Below are positions 24,787 through 33,811 of a stretch of DNA of 64,000 nt, in pieces. A program made the translations under genes and the position numbers. Source of the stretch: Actinophytocola xanthii (GTDB lineage Bacteria; Actinomycetota; Actinomycetes; Mycobacteriales; Pseudonocardiaceae); NCBI RefSeq assembly GCF_001921205.1, contig NZ_MSIE01000043.1:1-64000 (forward strand). Direction: 5' to 3'. The notes beneath the pieces were generated by a model. That model worked only from the letters and a program-made list of their open reading frames with translations, had not been told where the DNA came from and did not search any database. Positions within the stretch are counted from its first letter, which is position 1, and every line of letters starts with the position of its first letter.

Positions 24787-26364
24787 TCAGCGCCAGGACG
24801 GCAGCCAGAGCTCGGCCTGCCAGTGGCCCTGGGTGATCGAGTCCCCGTTCAGCACCGGCCACAGCCACACGAAGTTCGCCACGACCGCCCCCAGGTAGAG
24901 GGCCACGACCAGCAGACCGGTGCCCCGACGTTCGCGGCCGTCCTCCGATCGCCCCAGGATCTGGCCGAGGACCAGCACCAGGCCCAGCACCAGGAACGCG
25001 GCCAACGGCGTCGCGTAGAAGTAGTACATCTGGCGGTCGAGGTTGGTGAACCAGGGCAGGAACGCGGCACCGTAGGCCACCAGCACCGCCGTGTAGCGCC
25101 AGTCGAGGCGGCCGAACATGCGCCACAGGCCCCACGCCAGCATCGGCAGCGACAGCCACCAGAGCGCGGGCGTGCCGATCAGCATCGTCGCCGAGACGCA
25201 CTTGTCCTCGCCGCAGGACGTGGTGTCGCCGTCGTAGTAGTAGAGCATCGGGCGCAGGCCCATGGGCCAGGTCCAGGGCTTGGACTCCCACGGGTGCTGG
25301 TCGCGGACCGGCGTCTTCAGGTTTTCGTGGAAGTCCAGCACGTTGCCGGAGTACTGCCAGAGCGAGCGCAGCGCGGTCGGCAGGATGTCGTACCAGCCGT
25401 GGTGGTTGGCGGCCTCGCCCAGGTGCCGGTCGACCGCCGTCTCGCTGGCGAACCAGCCCCACCACGTGGCCAGGTAGACCAGCAGCGGCACCATCAGCAG
25501 GCCCCAGAGCGCCGGCGCGAGGTCACGGACGGCGGCACCGGCCCAGGGCTGGGCGACTCCGGCGGCGCGCCGAGCCGTGGCGTCCCAGACGACGGTCATG
25601 ATGCCGAACGCGGCGATGAAGAAGATGCCGGACCACTTCGACCCGCAGGCCAGCCCGAGCGAGACGCCCGCCGCGAAGCGCCACCAGCGGAAGCCGAGCC
25701 GCGGTCCGAACGGCGACTCGTCCGCCCAACCCTCGCGTACCGAGGCGGCCAACCGCGCACGGACCTGGTCGCGGTCGAGCAGCAGGCAGCCGAACGCCAG
25801 CAGCACGAAGAACGCCAGGTAGATGTCCAGCATGCCCATGCGGCTCTGCACATGGGAGAGGCCGTCGCAGATCAGCAGGACGCCGGCGATCGCGCCGAGC
25901 AGGGTCGAGCGGGTGAGGCGGCGGGCGATCCGGACGATCATCAGGATCATCAGGGCACCGGCGACCGCGGCGGTGAACCGCCACCCCCAGCCGTTGTAGC
26001 CGAACAGCCACTCGCCGACCGCGATCAGCTGCTTGCCCAGCGGCGGGTGGACGGTCAGCTCGTAGCCGGGGTTGTCCTCGTAGCCGCCGTTGCGCAGCAT
26101 CTCCCACGCCTGCGGCACGTAGTGCTTCTCGTCGAAGACCGGGGCGCCCTTGTCGGTCGGGAAGCCCAGGTTCTGCAACCGGACCACGCCGCCGAGCAGC
26201 CCCAGGAACAGCGCAACCAGCCAGCCGCGCAGCCGGTCAGTCGGCATCGGCTTGCCGATCAGCTGCAGCTCGGCGAGCTCGGCCTCCGACAGCGGAGCGC
26301 CACCCGTCGAGTTGGGTGACTCCCTTGGCCGGACGGCCTCGTCCCGGTCGACGAGAAGACTCAC
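24787..26364 (-). CDS. pmt: Protein O-mannosyltransferase (PMT, GT39)
   Basis: Transfers mannose from polyprenyl-phosphate mannose to Ser/Thr of secreted proteins, in the cytoplasmic membrane, coupled to Sec export. 525 residues with about ten helices. The first external loop carries VFDEKHYVPQAW with the catalytic Asp78-Glu79 pair, followed by NPGYELTVHPPLGK; the C-terminal PMT_4TM domain is present. It is divergent from rsmI, the same neighbourhood as Rv1002c-Rv1003 in M. tuberculosis. Confidence 0.93.
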   Translation of the reverse strand: MSLLVDRDEAVRPRESPNSTGGAPLSEAELAELQLIGKPMPTDRLRGWLVALFLGLLGGVVRLQNLGFPTDKGAPVFDEKHYVPQAWEMLRNGGYEDNPGYELTVHPPLGKQLIAVGEWLFGYNGWGWRFTAAVAGALMILMIVRIARRLTRSTLLGAIAGVLLICDGLSHVQSRMGMLDIYLAFFVLLAFGCLLLDRDQVRARLAASVREGWADESPFGPRLGFRWWRFAAGVSLGLACGSKWSGIFFIAAFGIMTVVWDATARRAAGVAQPWAGAAVRDLAPALWGLLMVPLLVYLATWWGWFASETAVDRHLGEAANHHGWYDILPTALRSLWQYSGNVLDFHENLKTPVRDQHPWESKPWTWPMGLRPMLYYYDGDTTSCGEDKCVSATMLIGTPALWWLSLPMLAWGLWRMFGRLDWRYTAVLVAYGAAFLPWFTNLDRQMYYFYATPLAAFLVLGLVLVLGQILGRSEDGRERRGTGLLVVALYLGAVVANFVWLWPVLNGDSITQGHWQAELWLPSWR

Positions 26365-26498
26365 GGCGCCTGATCGTAGGCGCCGCCGTGTGCGGTCCGC
26401 GTCGGGATGGCAACGAAAGACCCATCAACCGTCGTTTCCGACTATTGTGGGGGTGTGGAGTTGGGTAACACCGGCAGGGGCTGAGTGTCGGTGTGGGC

Positions 26499-26538
26499 GG
26501 CCGTGAGTGTTCACTTGGGTAGATGGACACTCACGGCC
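26499..26538 (+). promoter_or_regulatory. Hairpin enclosing the rsmI start codon
   Basis: GGCCGTGAGTGT (26499-26510) pairs perfectly with ACACTCACGGCC (26527-26538); the 16-base loop contains ATG 26523. A smaller hairpin, GTGA (26504-26507) with TCAC (26511-26514), would compete. If the transcript starts upstream, this could limit initiation. Confidence 0.45.
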
Positions 26539-27362
26539 TGCTCGTTCTGGCCGCCACCCCGCTCGGCCACTCGCGGGACGCCTCTCCGCGCCTGGTAGAG
26601 GCGCTCGGCACCGCCGACGTGATCGCCGCCGAGGACACGCGCAAGCTGCGGGCGCTGGCCGCCGCGCTCGGCGCGACCCCGACCGGCCGGGTGGTCAGCT
26701 TCTACGACGCCGTGGAGACCGCGCGCCTGTCCGGGCTCGTCGGCGCGGTCGAGCGGGGACAGACCGTGCTGCTGGTGACCGACGCCGGAATGCCCAGCGT
26801 GTCCGACCCCGGGTTCCGGCTGGTCACCGCGTGTGTTGCGGCGGGCCTGCCGGTCACCTGCCTGCCCGGACCCTCGGCTGTGACCACGGCGCTCGTCCTG
26901 TCGGGTCTGCCGTGTGAGCGGTTCTGCTTCGAGGGTTTCGCGCCGCGCAAGGAGGGGGAGCGCCGACGGTTCTTCGGCGAGCTGGTGGCCGAGCCGCGCA
27001 CGGCGGTGTTCTTCGAGTCACCGCACCGGATCGCGGCGACGTTGGAGGCCGCGGCGTCGGTGCTGGGGGCGGACCGGCGAGCCGCGGTGTGCCGGGAGCT
27101 GACCAAGCCGTACGAGGAGGTCCGGCGGGGCGGGCTCGGTGAGCTGGCCGAGTGGGCGGCCGGCGGGGTGCGCGGGGAGATCACCGTGGTCGTGGCCGGG
27201 GCGGCGCCTGCGGAGGTGGACCTGGACACGCTGGTCGAGCGGGTCGCGGAGCTGGTCGAGGGCGGGGCTCGGCTCAAGGAGGCGGCCAGCGACGTGGCGT
27301 CGGCCGCGGGCGTCAGCCGCAAGCAGCTCTACGACGCGGTGCTGGCGGCGCGGCGCGAGTGA
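26523..27362 (+). CDS. rsmI: 16S rRNA (cytidine1402-2'-O)-methyltransferase
   Basis: Tetrapyrrole-methylase-fold enzyme that makes 2'-O-methyl-C1402 in the decoding centre. LLVLAATPLGHSRDASPRL, IAAEDTRKLRAL, VLLVTDAGMPSVSDPGFRLV and ALVLSGLPCERFCFEGFAP are family motifs. 279 residues. The last part (SDVASAAGVSRKQLYDAVL) is the small C-terminal helical domain. ATG lies in the loop of a strong hairpin and no clear Shine-Dalgarno is visible. Confidence 0.94.
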   Translation: MDTHGLLVLAATPLGHSRDASPRLVEALGTADVIAAEDTRKLRALAAALGATPTGRVVSFYDAVETARLSGLVGAVERGQTVLLVTDAGMPSVSDPGFRLVTACVAAGLPVTCLPGPSAVTTALVLSGLPCERFCFEGFAPRKEGERRRFFGELVAEPRTAVFFESPHRIAATLEAAASVLGADRRAAVCRELTKPYEEVRRGGLGELAEWAAGGVRGEITVVVAGAAPAEVDLDTLVERVAELVEGGARLKEAASDVASAAGVSRKQLYDAVLAARRE

Positions 27363-27419
27363 TCTTGGCCTCCGGCCCCCGGTAACCAGCTTACGCGGGG
27401 GGACCGACGGTTTTCGGGC

Positions 27420-27450
27420 TTGACCTGGAGTGTGCTCCAGCGTGTTGGGT
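27420..27450 (+). promoter_or_regulatory. MerR-type promoter for the aldo/keto reductase
   Basis: TTGACC (27420-27425), 19 bp, then TTGGGT (27445-27450). The spacer holds the perfect dyad CTGGAG-TGTG-CTCCAG (27425-27440). No merR gene is adjacent, so the regulator must be encoded elsewhere. Confidence 0.7.
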
Positions 27451-27479
27451 GGAGCTCGACAGGCAACACAGGAGGAATG

Positions 27480-28460
27480 ATGGACAAGCGCACGCTGGGG
27501 CAGCTCGAGGTCTCCGCGCTGGGGTTGGGCTGCATGGGGATGTCGCCGGTCTACGGGCCGGTCGACGACGACGAGTCGATCCGGGTGGTGCACCGGGCGC
27601 TGGACCTCGGGGTCACCTTCCTCGACACGGCCGACGTCTACGGCACCGGGCACAACGAGGAGCTGGTCGGGCGGGCCATTCGGGACCGCCGGGACGAGGT
27701 GGTGCTCGCCACCAAGTTCGGGATCCGGGAGGTCGTGGGCGGCGGCGAGGTCCGCGTCGACGGGAGTCCGGAGTACGTCCGGGCCGCGGTGGAGCGGTCG
27801 CTGACGCGGCTCGGTGTCGACACCATCGACCTCTACTACCTGCACCGGCGCGACCCGAACGTGCCGATCGAGGACACGGTCGGCGCGATGTCGGACCTGG
27901 TCGACGCCGGGAAGGTGCGGTACCTGGGGCTCTCCGAGGTGAGTGTCGACACGCTGGTGCGGGCGCACTCGGCCCACCCGATCACGGCGCTGCAGTCGGA
28001 GTTCTCGCTGTTCAACCGCGACCTCGCCGACTCGGTGCTGCCGACCTGTGCCGAGCTGGGGATCGGCGTCGTGCCGTACTCGCCGGTGGGACGGGGGTTC
28101 CTGACCGGGAACGTCGACGCCCTGCGGGACCTGCCGGAGGGCGACTTCCGGCGTGGGCTGCCGCAGTTCCAGGGGGAGAACCTGGACGCCAACATCGCCC
28201 TGGCCCGGCGCGTCCAGGGGCTCGCGGAGACGCTCGGCGTCACGCCGGTCCAGGTGGCGCTGGCCTGGCTGCTCGCCCAGCACGCGCACCTGGTGCCGAT
28301 CCCGGGCACTAAGCGGGTCAGGTACCTGGAGGAGAACGCGGCAGCCGCCGACGTCCGGCTCACCCCGGAGCAGCTGGCCGAGATCGACTCCGCGCTACCG
28401 GGCGGCTCGGTCTCCGGTGCCCGCTACACCGAGGCAGGCCTGGCCGCGGTCAACCGGTGA
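27480..28460 (+). CDS. Aldo/keto reductase
   Basis: NADPH-dependent (alpha/beta)8 reductase, 326 residues. [14 protein letters not shown] and [20 protein letters not shown] carry the catalytic Asp and Tyr, ATKFG the Lys, and LYYLHRRDP the His (Tyr-Lys-Asp-His tetrad complete). [18 protein letters not shown] binds NADPH. It belongs to the YghZ/AKR13-like group acting on aldehydes and ketones. GGAGGA lies just upstream of two overlapping ATG codons (27477, 27480). The MerR-type promoter suggests induction by reactive carbonyls (inference). Confidence 0.92.
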   Translation: MDKRTLGQLEVSALGLGCMGMSPVYGPVDDDESIRVVHRALDLGVTFLDTADVYGTGHNEELVGRAIRDRRDEVVLATKFGIREVVGGGEVRVDGSPEYVRAAVERSLTRLGVDTIDLYYLHRRDPNVPIEDTVGAMSDLVDAGKVRYLGLSEVSVDTLVRAHSAHPITALQSEFSLFNRDLADSVLPTCAELGIGVVPYSPVGRGFLTGNVDALRDLPEGDFRRGLPQFQGENLDANIALARRVQGLAETLGVTPVQVALAWLLAQHAHLVPIPGTKRVRYLEENAAAADVRLTPEQLAEIDSALPGGSVSGARYTEAGLAAVNR

Positions 28461-28464
28461 TCCG

Positions 28465-28497
28465 CCCGGGGCCGGCCGGGGGAGGGCCGGCCCCGGG
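28465..28497. terminator. Bidirectional terminator
   Basis: A 13-bp perfect stem (28465-28477 with 28485-28497) and 7-base loop between the convergent reductase and ABC permease stops. Confidence 0.75.
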
Positions 28498-28500
28498 AAC

Positions 28501-29268
28501 TCAGGCGTTCTCGCGGTGGAAGGTGCGCGCACCCCACCACACGGCGAGCACGGTCACCACGCACAGCACGACACTGCCGGTGAGCAGGGCGTCCACCGAG
28601 TACTCGCCCCGGAACGCGGCCCGTTCGGCGTCCATGACGTGGGCGAACGGGTTGATCCGGGACAGCACGTACAGCCACCTCGGGGCCAGGTCCATGGTGA
28701 TCGGGACCAGGATCCCGGTGAGCAGCAGCAGCGGCACCGAGACGCTGGTCAGCACCGGCGGGAAGGTCTCCTCGCTGCGCAGGATCGCGGCCACCGCGTA
28801 GGAGCAGGACGACAGGCAGATCCCCAGCAGGGCCACCATCACCAGGCACAGCGCCACCCCGGCCAGCGGCGCGCGCAGGCCGAACACCAGCGCTGCCAGC
28901 ACGACCAGCAGCACCGCCTGCACCAGCAGCTGCACCATGTCGTGCAGGACGCGGCCGAGCAGCAGGGCGAGCCGCCGCACCGGCGTGACCCGCATGCGTT
29001 CGAGCACGCCCGTGCTGATGTCCGCCAGCAGCGCGAAGCCGGCGAACATGCTCCCGAACAGGCCGAGCTGGACCAGCAGCCCCGGCGTGAGGATCTGCCA
29101 GGCGTCGCCAGGCGGGAAGCCCGGCGTGTTGGCGACGATCTTCTCCATCAGCGGTCCGAACAGGACCAGGTAGAGCACCGGCTGGATGATGCCGATGATC
29201 ACCCAGGCCGGGCTGCGCAGGGAGACCGCCGTGTGCCGGCGGAACACCAGCCAGGTCTCACGCAGCAC
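28501..29268 (-). CDS. ABC-2 type exporter permease
   Basis: 255 residues, about six hydrophobic segments, with the ABC-2 consensus toward the C-terminus (VPLLLLTGILVPITMDLAPR, then LSRINPFAHVMDAERAAFRG). The GTG start (29268) overlaps the ATPase gene by 11 bases and has AGGAGG just before it, so translation is coupled. DrrB/NodJ-like exporter of unknown substrate. Confidence 0.9.
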   Translation of the reverse strand: MLRETWLVFRRHTAVSLRSPAWVIIGIIQPVLYLVLFGPLMEKIVANTPGFPPGDAWQILTPGLLVQLGLFGSMFAGFALLADISTGVLERMRVTPVRRLALLLGRVLHDMVQLLVQAVLLVVLAALVFGLRAPLAGVALCLVMVALLGICLSSCSYAVAAILRSEETFPPVLTSVSVPLLLLTGILVPITMDLAPRWLYVLSRINPFAHVMDAERAAFRGEYSVDALLTGSVVLCVVTVLAVWWGARTFHRENA

Positions 29269-30226
29269 CGGGCACCTCCTGGGCGTCACGCAGGCTCCGG
29301 CCGGTCACGGTCAGGAACACGTCGTCCAGCGAGGGCCGCTGCACCTGGATCGAGGTCATCGCGATGCCCTTGGCCTCCAGGGCACGCAGCAGCTCGGGCA
29401 GGGCGGTGTCTCCGCGCGGCACCCGGAAGCTGACCGTGTCCTCGGTGGTGCTCACCTCGTGGGCGCCGGGCAGGTGGCCGGCGATCTCGGCGGCGTCGAC
29501 GGTCGACTCCGCCGGCACCCCGACGGTCACGCCGTCCCCGGAGACCGTCGACTTCAGCTCGTCGGGTGAGCCGGCCGCGACGATCGTGCCGTCGTCGATG
29601 ACCAGGACGCGGTCGCACAGCGCGTCGGCCTCGTCGAGGTAGTGGGTCGTGAGGAACACGGTGACGCCGTGCTCGTCGCGCAGCGAGCGGATGTGCTGCC
29701 AGAGGTTGGCCCGGCTCTGCGGGTCCAGGCCGCTGGTCGGCTCGTCGAGGAAGACCAGGCGCGGCGAGTGGATCAGGCCCAGTGCGATGTCCAGCCGGCG
29801 CTTCTGGCCGCCGGAGAGGGTGCGCACCAGGCGTTGCTCCAGGCCGTCGAGGTCGAGGTGTTCGGCGAGCGCGCGGCCGCGGCGGATGGACTCGGCCTTG
29901 GACAGGCCGTAGAAGCGCCCCTGGATCTCGATCTCCTCGACGACGCGGCACTCGGGCGCGCTGCCGCCGCCCTGGGCGACGTACCCGATCTGGCGGCGGA
30001 CGCCGAGCGAGTCGGTGAGCAGGTCCCGGCCGGCGACGGTGGCGCTGCCGGCGCTCGGGCGCAGCAGCGTGGTCAGCATGCGCAGGGTGGTGGTCTTCCC
30101 CGCGCCGTTGGGGCCGAGGAAGCCGACCAACTCGCCGGCGGCGACGTCGATGTCGACACCTCGGACGGCCTCGACCGTGCGGCTCCTGGACTTGAAGGTT
30201 CTGGCGAGGCCTCGTGCCTCGATCAT
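29258..30226 (-). CDS. ABC exporter ATP-binding protein (DrrA/daunorubicin-resistance family)
   Basis: 322 residues, full length for the family. Walker A GPNGAGKTTT, Q-loop YVAQGGGSAPE, signature RTLSGGQKRRLDIALGL, Walker B LVFLDEPTSGLDPQSR, and a C-terminal domain (about 230-310) ending in QRPSLDDVFLTVTGR. ATG 30226 follows GGGGAG; an ATG at 30253 would add nine residues and sits near the operator. Two palindromes upstream suggest control by a dedicated repressor not encoded next door. Confidence 0.92.
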   Translation of the reverse strand: MIEARGLARTFKSRSRTVEAVRGVDIDVAAGELVGFLGPNGAGKTTTLRMLTTLLRPSAGSATVAGRDLLTDSLGVRRQIGYVAQGGGSAPECRVVEEIEIQGRFYGLSKAESIRRGRALAEHLDLDGLEQRLVRTLSGGQKRRLDIALGLIHSPRLVFLDEPTSGLDPQSRANLWQHIRSLRDEHGVTVFLTTHYLDEADALCDRVLVIDDGTIVAAGSPDELKSTVSGDGVTVGVPAESTVDAAEIAGHLPGAHEVSTTEDTVSFRVPRGDTALPELLRALEAKGIAMTSIQVQRPSLDDVFLTVTGRSLRDAQEVPGAA

Positions 30227-30246
30227 CGGAAGCTCCCCTTCGAAGA

Positions 30247-30309
30247 TAGTCAAGTTTGACTAGCGAGAGCAGCATGCCGCACGGCGGGACCGGTAGTCAA
30301 ATTTGACCA
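30247..30309. promoter_or_regulatory. Twin operators upstream of the ABC exporter
   Basis: TAGTCAA-GT-TTGACTA (30247-30262) is perfectly symmetric; TAGTCAA-AT-TTGACCA (30294-30309) repeats it with one change, 47 bp centre to centre. They lie between the divergent ABC and XRE genes. TetR or MarR type binding is plausible; the regulator is unknown. Confidence 0.65.
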
Positions 30310-30371
30310 CGCGGTCGTGTCATGGTCCCCCTAGGTTCTTTGCGGGAGGTCTCGCCGAGGAAGGACGGCCA

Positions 30372-31187
30372 ATGCCTGTACACACCCCGCGCCCGCAGGA
30401 CCGGATGAGGGGAACCCGGCTGAGAGTGATCCGCAAGCAGCGGTGCGGACTCTCGCTGGAGCAAGCGGCGGAGATGGCCGGCTGGTACCTGGCCAAGCTC
30501 AGCCGTACCGAGAGAGGACTTCGCAAGGTGACCATCGAGGACTTCGCCACGCTGATCACGGCGTGGGGCCTGCCGCCCAAGGAGCGGGAGCCGCTCCTGG
30601 CCGAGATGGCCGCCGGCTCGTCGAGTGGCTGGTGGGACCGCCCCATCCCGGGCGTCCCGAGCGATCTCGGCACACTGGCCGGCTATGAAGCCGAAGCAGA
30701 GGAGTTGGTCACGGTCGCCCTCGGCCTAGTTCCTGGCTTGCTCCAGACCTACGAGACGGCCGCGAACATCCTGACGGCGGGCGGGATTCCGCGGGAGGAC
30801 ATCGAGACGATCTGGATGGCTCGGCTGCGCCGGCAGCAGATCCTGGTGAAGGCGGAGTACAAGACCTTCATCACGTTCAACGTGCTGCGCACCCCATGGG
30901 GCGGACGAGAGGTACATCGGGCGCAGCTGAAACACCTGCTGGACTGCCAGGACAGAGGCATCGGTGTTCGGGTGATCCCGCCGTACCAGACCGAGGTGCT
31001 CCTCCTGCACTCCTGGCACTGGATGGCGTTCCACCACTCGCCACCCGTTGTGTACGTCGAGCTGGCAGCTGGCGCGACCTTCATCCACGAGGCCAACGCG
31101 TACACCGACCTCCTGAGCCGGCTCGAACACGTCGCCCTTTCGAGGGACGGAAGTCGTAGGCTCATCAGAGACCTGCTGGAGGGGTGA
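30372..31187 (+). CDS. XRE-family regulator with DUF5753 domain
   Basis: 271 residues: helix-turn-helix (about 12-70; GLSLEQAAEMAGWYLAKLSR) then a DUF5753 domain (ALGLVPGLLQTYETA, QILVKAEYKTFITFNVLRTP, PPVVYVELAAGATFIHE). This is the BldD-unrelated, AbaA/Scr1-like group that is expanded in actinomycetes and paired with a DUF397 protein; the pairs influence development and antibiotic production in Streptomyces. Start taken at ATG 30372 after AAGGAC. The DUF397 partner begins 4 bases after its stop. Confidence 0.92.
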   Translation: MPVHTPRPQDRMRGTRLRVIRKQRCGLSLEQAAEMAGWYLAKLSRTERGLRKVTIEDFATLITAWGLPPKEREPLLAEMAAGSSSGWWDRPIPGVPSDLGTLAGYEAEAEELVTVALGLVPGLLQTYETAANILTAGGIPREDIETIWMARLRRQQILVKAEYKTFITFNVLRTPWGGREVHRAQLKHLLDCQDRGIGVRVIPPYQTEVLLLHSWHWMAFHHSPPVVYVELAAGATFIHEANAYTDLLSRLEHVALSRDGSRRLIRDLLEG

Positions 31188-31191
31188 ACGC

Positions 31192-31350
31192 ATGACGTGG
31201 CGCAAGTCCTCATTCACCGAATCGGCTAATTGCGTGGAGGTCCGGGGCGATCTCGCGGCCATCCGGGACAGCAAGCAGCCCGAGGTGGTCATGCCAATCA
31301 GCAGGGTGGCTGTGGCTGGGTTAACCAGGTTCGCGAAGCGGCCGGTCTAG
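31192..31350 (+). CDS. DUF397 domain protein, 52 aa
   Basis: Short protein MTWRKSSFTESANCVEV then VRGDLAAIRDSKQP, the DUF397 consensus (W-R-K-S-S-x-S...C-V-E-V...V-R-D-S-K). DUF397 proteins are thought to act with, or antagonise, the adjacent DUF5753 regulator. The usual C-terminal F..F segment is reduced to LTRFAKRPV. The stop abuts the stop of the convergent PadR gene. Confidence 0.88.
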   Translation: MTWRKSSFTESANCVEVRGDLAAIRDSKQPEVVMPISRVAVAGLTRFAKRPV

Positions 31351-31956
31351 CTACTCCGCCGGAGGGGCGCCGAACTCGGTTCCGGGGTCGTCGGCCATCA
31401 CGTACTTGCCGGCCTCCAGGCGGGCCACCAGGTCCTCCAGCCAGGTCAGCATCGCCTGGGTGTTCACCAGCCACAGCCGGTACAGCTCATCCACGTGCTC
31501 GGGCTGGCCCCATTCGTCATGCCGCTCGATCATGTCCCGGGTCGTCGCCTCGGTCCCGCGCAGCTGGGTGATCCGGTGCCGCAGCAGGCCGATCGCCCTG
31601 GCCCTGGGCAGGGTCGGCAGGAACGTCACGGCCGCGGACAGCCGGTGCGCGCCCTGGACCGAGTCGTCGCTCTCCGAGAGGCTCTTGGCCAGCAGCAGCT
31701 GGAACTCGGTCTCACCGTCGTGGGTCAACCGGTAGGCGGTCTTGTCCGGGCCGCGGGCCTCCCCGTCGTCCTCGGCCGTGACCTCCTCGAGGAGCTTCTC
31801 GGCGGCCATCTTCTTCAGCGCGTGGTAGATCGACCCCGGCGCCACGTTCGCCCACCGGTCGGCCGACCACGTCAACAGCTCGCGCCGGACCTGGTACCCG
31901 TGTGCGCGCCCGTACATCCGCACGACACCCAGCACCAGCAGCCGTGTGGCCGACAC
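31351..31956 (-). CDS. PadR family transcriptional regulator
   Basis: 201 residues. N-terminal winged helix (MSATRLLVLGVVRMYGRAHG, WANVAPGSIYHALKKM, TAYRLTHDGETEF) followed by the C-terminal helical dimerisation domain of PadR subfamily 1/2 (about 100-185). It is divergent from metG across 58 bases. Its target is not obvious; the ABC exporter 2 kb away is one possibility, though the operators there do not resemble known PadR sites. Confidence 0.9.
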   Translation of the reverse strand: MSATRLLVLGVVRMYGRAHGYQVRRELLTWSADRWANVAPGSIYHALKKMAAEKLLEEVTAEDDGEARGPDKTAYRLTHDGETEFQLLLAKSLSESDDSVQGAHRLSAAVTFLPTLPRARAIGLLRHRITQLRGTEATTRDMIERHDEWGQPEHVDELYRLWLVNTQAMLTWLEDLVARLEAGKYVMADDPGTEFGAPPAE

Positions 31957-32000
31957 CCCTGCCTCCGAATACTCGGTTATCCGTCCCGCACCGTCCTCCG

Positions 32001-32006
32001 TAGGCT
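32001..32006 (+). promoter_or_regulatory. Probable -10 box for metG
   Basis: TAGGCT lies 8 bases before ATG 32015; leaderless or nearly so. Confidence 0.4.
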
Positions 32007-32014
32007 AAGCCGCC

Positions 32015-33811
32015 ATGAGCATCCCCGTGTTGACCGCGGTGGCCTGGCCCTATGCCAACGGCCCCCGCCACATCGGCCACGTGTCCGGTATCGGCGTCCC
32101 CTCGGACGTGTTCTCCCGGTACATGCGCATGGCGGGCAACCGGGTGCTGATGGTCTCCGGCAGCGACGAGCACGGCACGCCGATCCTCGTCCAGGCCGAC
32201 AAGGAGGGGCTGACCCCGCAGCAGACCGCGGACAAGTACCACCGGGTGATCTCGGAGGACCTCCGCGGCCTCGGCGTCACCTACGACCTGTACACCCGCA
32301 CCACGACCGGCAACCACTACGAGGTCGTCCAGCAGATCTTCCTCGCCCTGCACCGCAACGGCTACGTCCAGGCACGCAAGACCACCGGCGCGGTCAGCCC
32401 GTCGACCGGCCGTACCCTGCCCGACCGCTACATCGAGGGCACCTGCCCGATCTGCGGCTACGACGGCGCCCGCGGCGACCAGTGCGACAACTGCGGCAAC
32501 CAGCTCGACGCCGCCGACCTGCGCAACCCCCGGTCGAGGATCAACGGCGAGACGCCGAAGTTCGTCGAGACCGAGCACCTGTTCCTCGACCTGCCGGCGT
32601 TCACCCGGACCCTCGGCGAGTGGCTCTCCACCAAGACCGACTGGCGGCCCAACGTCCTCAACTTCACCCGCAACCTCGTCGAGGACATGCGTCCCCGGCC
32701 GATCACCCGCGACCTGGACTGGGGTGTCCCGATCCCGCTCGACGGCTGGCGCGACCAGCCGCTCAAGCGGTTCTACGTCTGGTTCGACGCGGTCATCGGC
32801 TACTTCTCGGCCAGCGTGGAGTGGGCCCGCCGCTCGGGCGACCCGGACGCCTGGCAGCAGTGGTGGAACGACCCGGACGCGCAGGTCGTGCACTTCATGG
32901 GCAAGGACAACATCACCTTCCACGCCCAGATCTGGCCGGCGCTGCTGCTCGGCCACAACGGCGCGGGCGACCTCGGCGGCAAGCCCGGCCCCTACGGCAC
33001 GCTGAACCTGCCGACCGAGATCGCCTCGAGCGAGTTCCTGACGATGAGCGGCTCGAAGTTCTCCACCTCGCGCGGGACGGTCATCTACCTCAACGACTTC
33101 CTGCGCGAGTTCGGGCCCGACACGCTGCGGTACTTCATCTCCGCGGCCGGGCCGGAGACCCAGGACGTCGACTTCACCTGGGAGGAGTTCGTCCGCCGGA
33201 TCAACTTCGAGCTGGCCAACGAGTGGGGCAACCTGGTCAACCGGTCCGTCTCGATGGCGCACAAGAACGTCGGAGCGGTGCCCGCCCCGGTCGCGCCGAC
33301 CGAGGCCGACGAGGAGCTGAAGAAGCTCGCCAGGGACGCCTTCACCACGGTCGGCCAGCACCTCTCGCGCTCGCGGTTCCGGGCCGGCATCAGCGAGGCC
33401 ATGCGGGTGGTCAGCGCCGCGAACAAGTACATCTCCGACCAGGAGCCGTGGAAGCGCAAGGACGACCCGGAGCGGCGGGACACGATCCTGCACACCGCCC
33501 TGCAGGTCGTCCAGGACGCCAACACGCTGCTGACGCCGTTCCTGCCGCACAGCGCCCAGAAGGTGCACGAGCAGCTCGGCGCGACCGGGGTCTGGGCGTC
33601 CCAGCCGGAGCTGCGTGAGGTCGACGACCTCGACATCGCCGGCAAGGTCAACCCGATCCTCACCGGGGACTACACGGCCGAGCAGGCGAAATGGGAGTCG
33701 ACGCCGATCGAGGTGGGCCGGCCGCTGGCCAAGCCGACGCCGCTGTTCGCCAAGCTCGACCCCGAGCTCGGCGAGACCGGCCCCGAGTGGGCGCCGGTCG
33801 TGCGGTCCTGA
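32015..33811 (+). CDS. metG: Methionyl-tRNA synthetase
   Basis: Class I aminoacyl-tRNA synthetase, 598 residues. HIGH motif in [12 protein letters not shown] (residues 11-22), a zinc knuckle with two CxxC pairs (CPICG and CDNCG, about 144-165), and the KMSKS equivalent in [12 protein letters not shown] (about 344). The C-terminal helical anticodon domain is present; the extra EMAP-like tRNA-binding domain is absent, as in mycobacteria. The stop overlaps the tatD start (TGATG). Confidence 0.96.
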   Translation: MSIPVLTAVAWPYANGPRHIGHVSGIGVPSDVFSRYMRMAGNRVLMVSGSDEHGTPILVQADKEGLTPQQTADKYHRVISEDLRGLGVTYDLYTRTTTGNHYEVVQQIFLALHRNGYVQARKTTGAVSPSTGRTLPDRYIEGTCPICGYDGARGDQCDNCGNQLDAADLRNPRSRINGETPKFVETEHLFLDLPAFTRTLGEWLSTKTDWRPNVLNFTRNLVEDMRPRPITRDLDWGVPIPLDGWRDQPLKRFYVWFDAVIGYFSASVEWARRSGDPDAWQQWWNDPDAQVVHFMGKDNITFHAQIWPALLLGHNGAGDLGGKPGPYGTLNLPTEIASSEFLTMSGSKFSTSRGTVIYLNDFLREFGPDTLRYFISAAGPETQDVDFTWEEFVRRINFELANEWGNLVNRSVSMAHKNVGAVPAPVAPTEADEELKKLARDAFTTVGQHLSRSRFRAGISEAMRVVSAANKYISDQEPWKRKDDPERRDTILHTALQVVQDANTLLTPFLPHSAQKVHEQLGATGVWASQPELREVDDLDIAGKVNPILTGDYTAEQAKWESTPIEVGRPLAKPTPLFAKLDPELGETGPEWAPVVRS

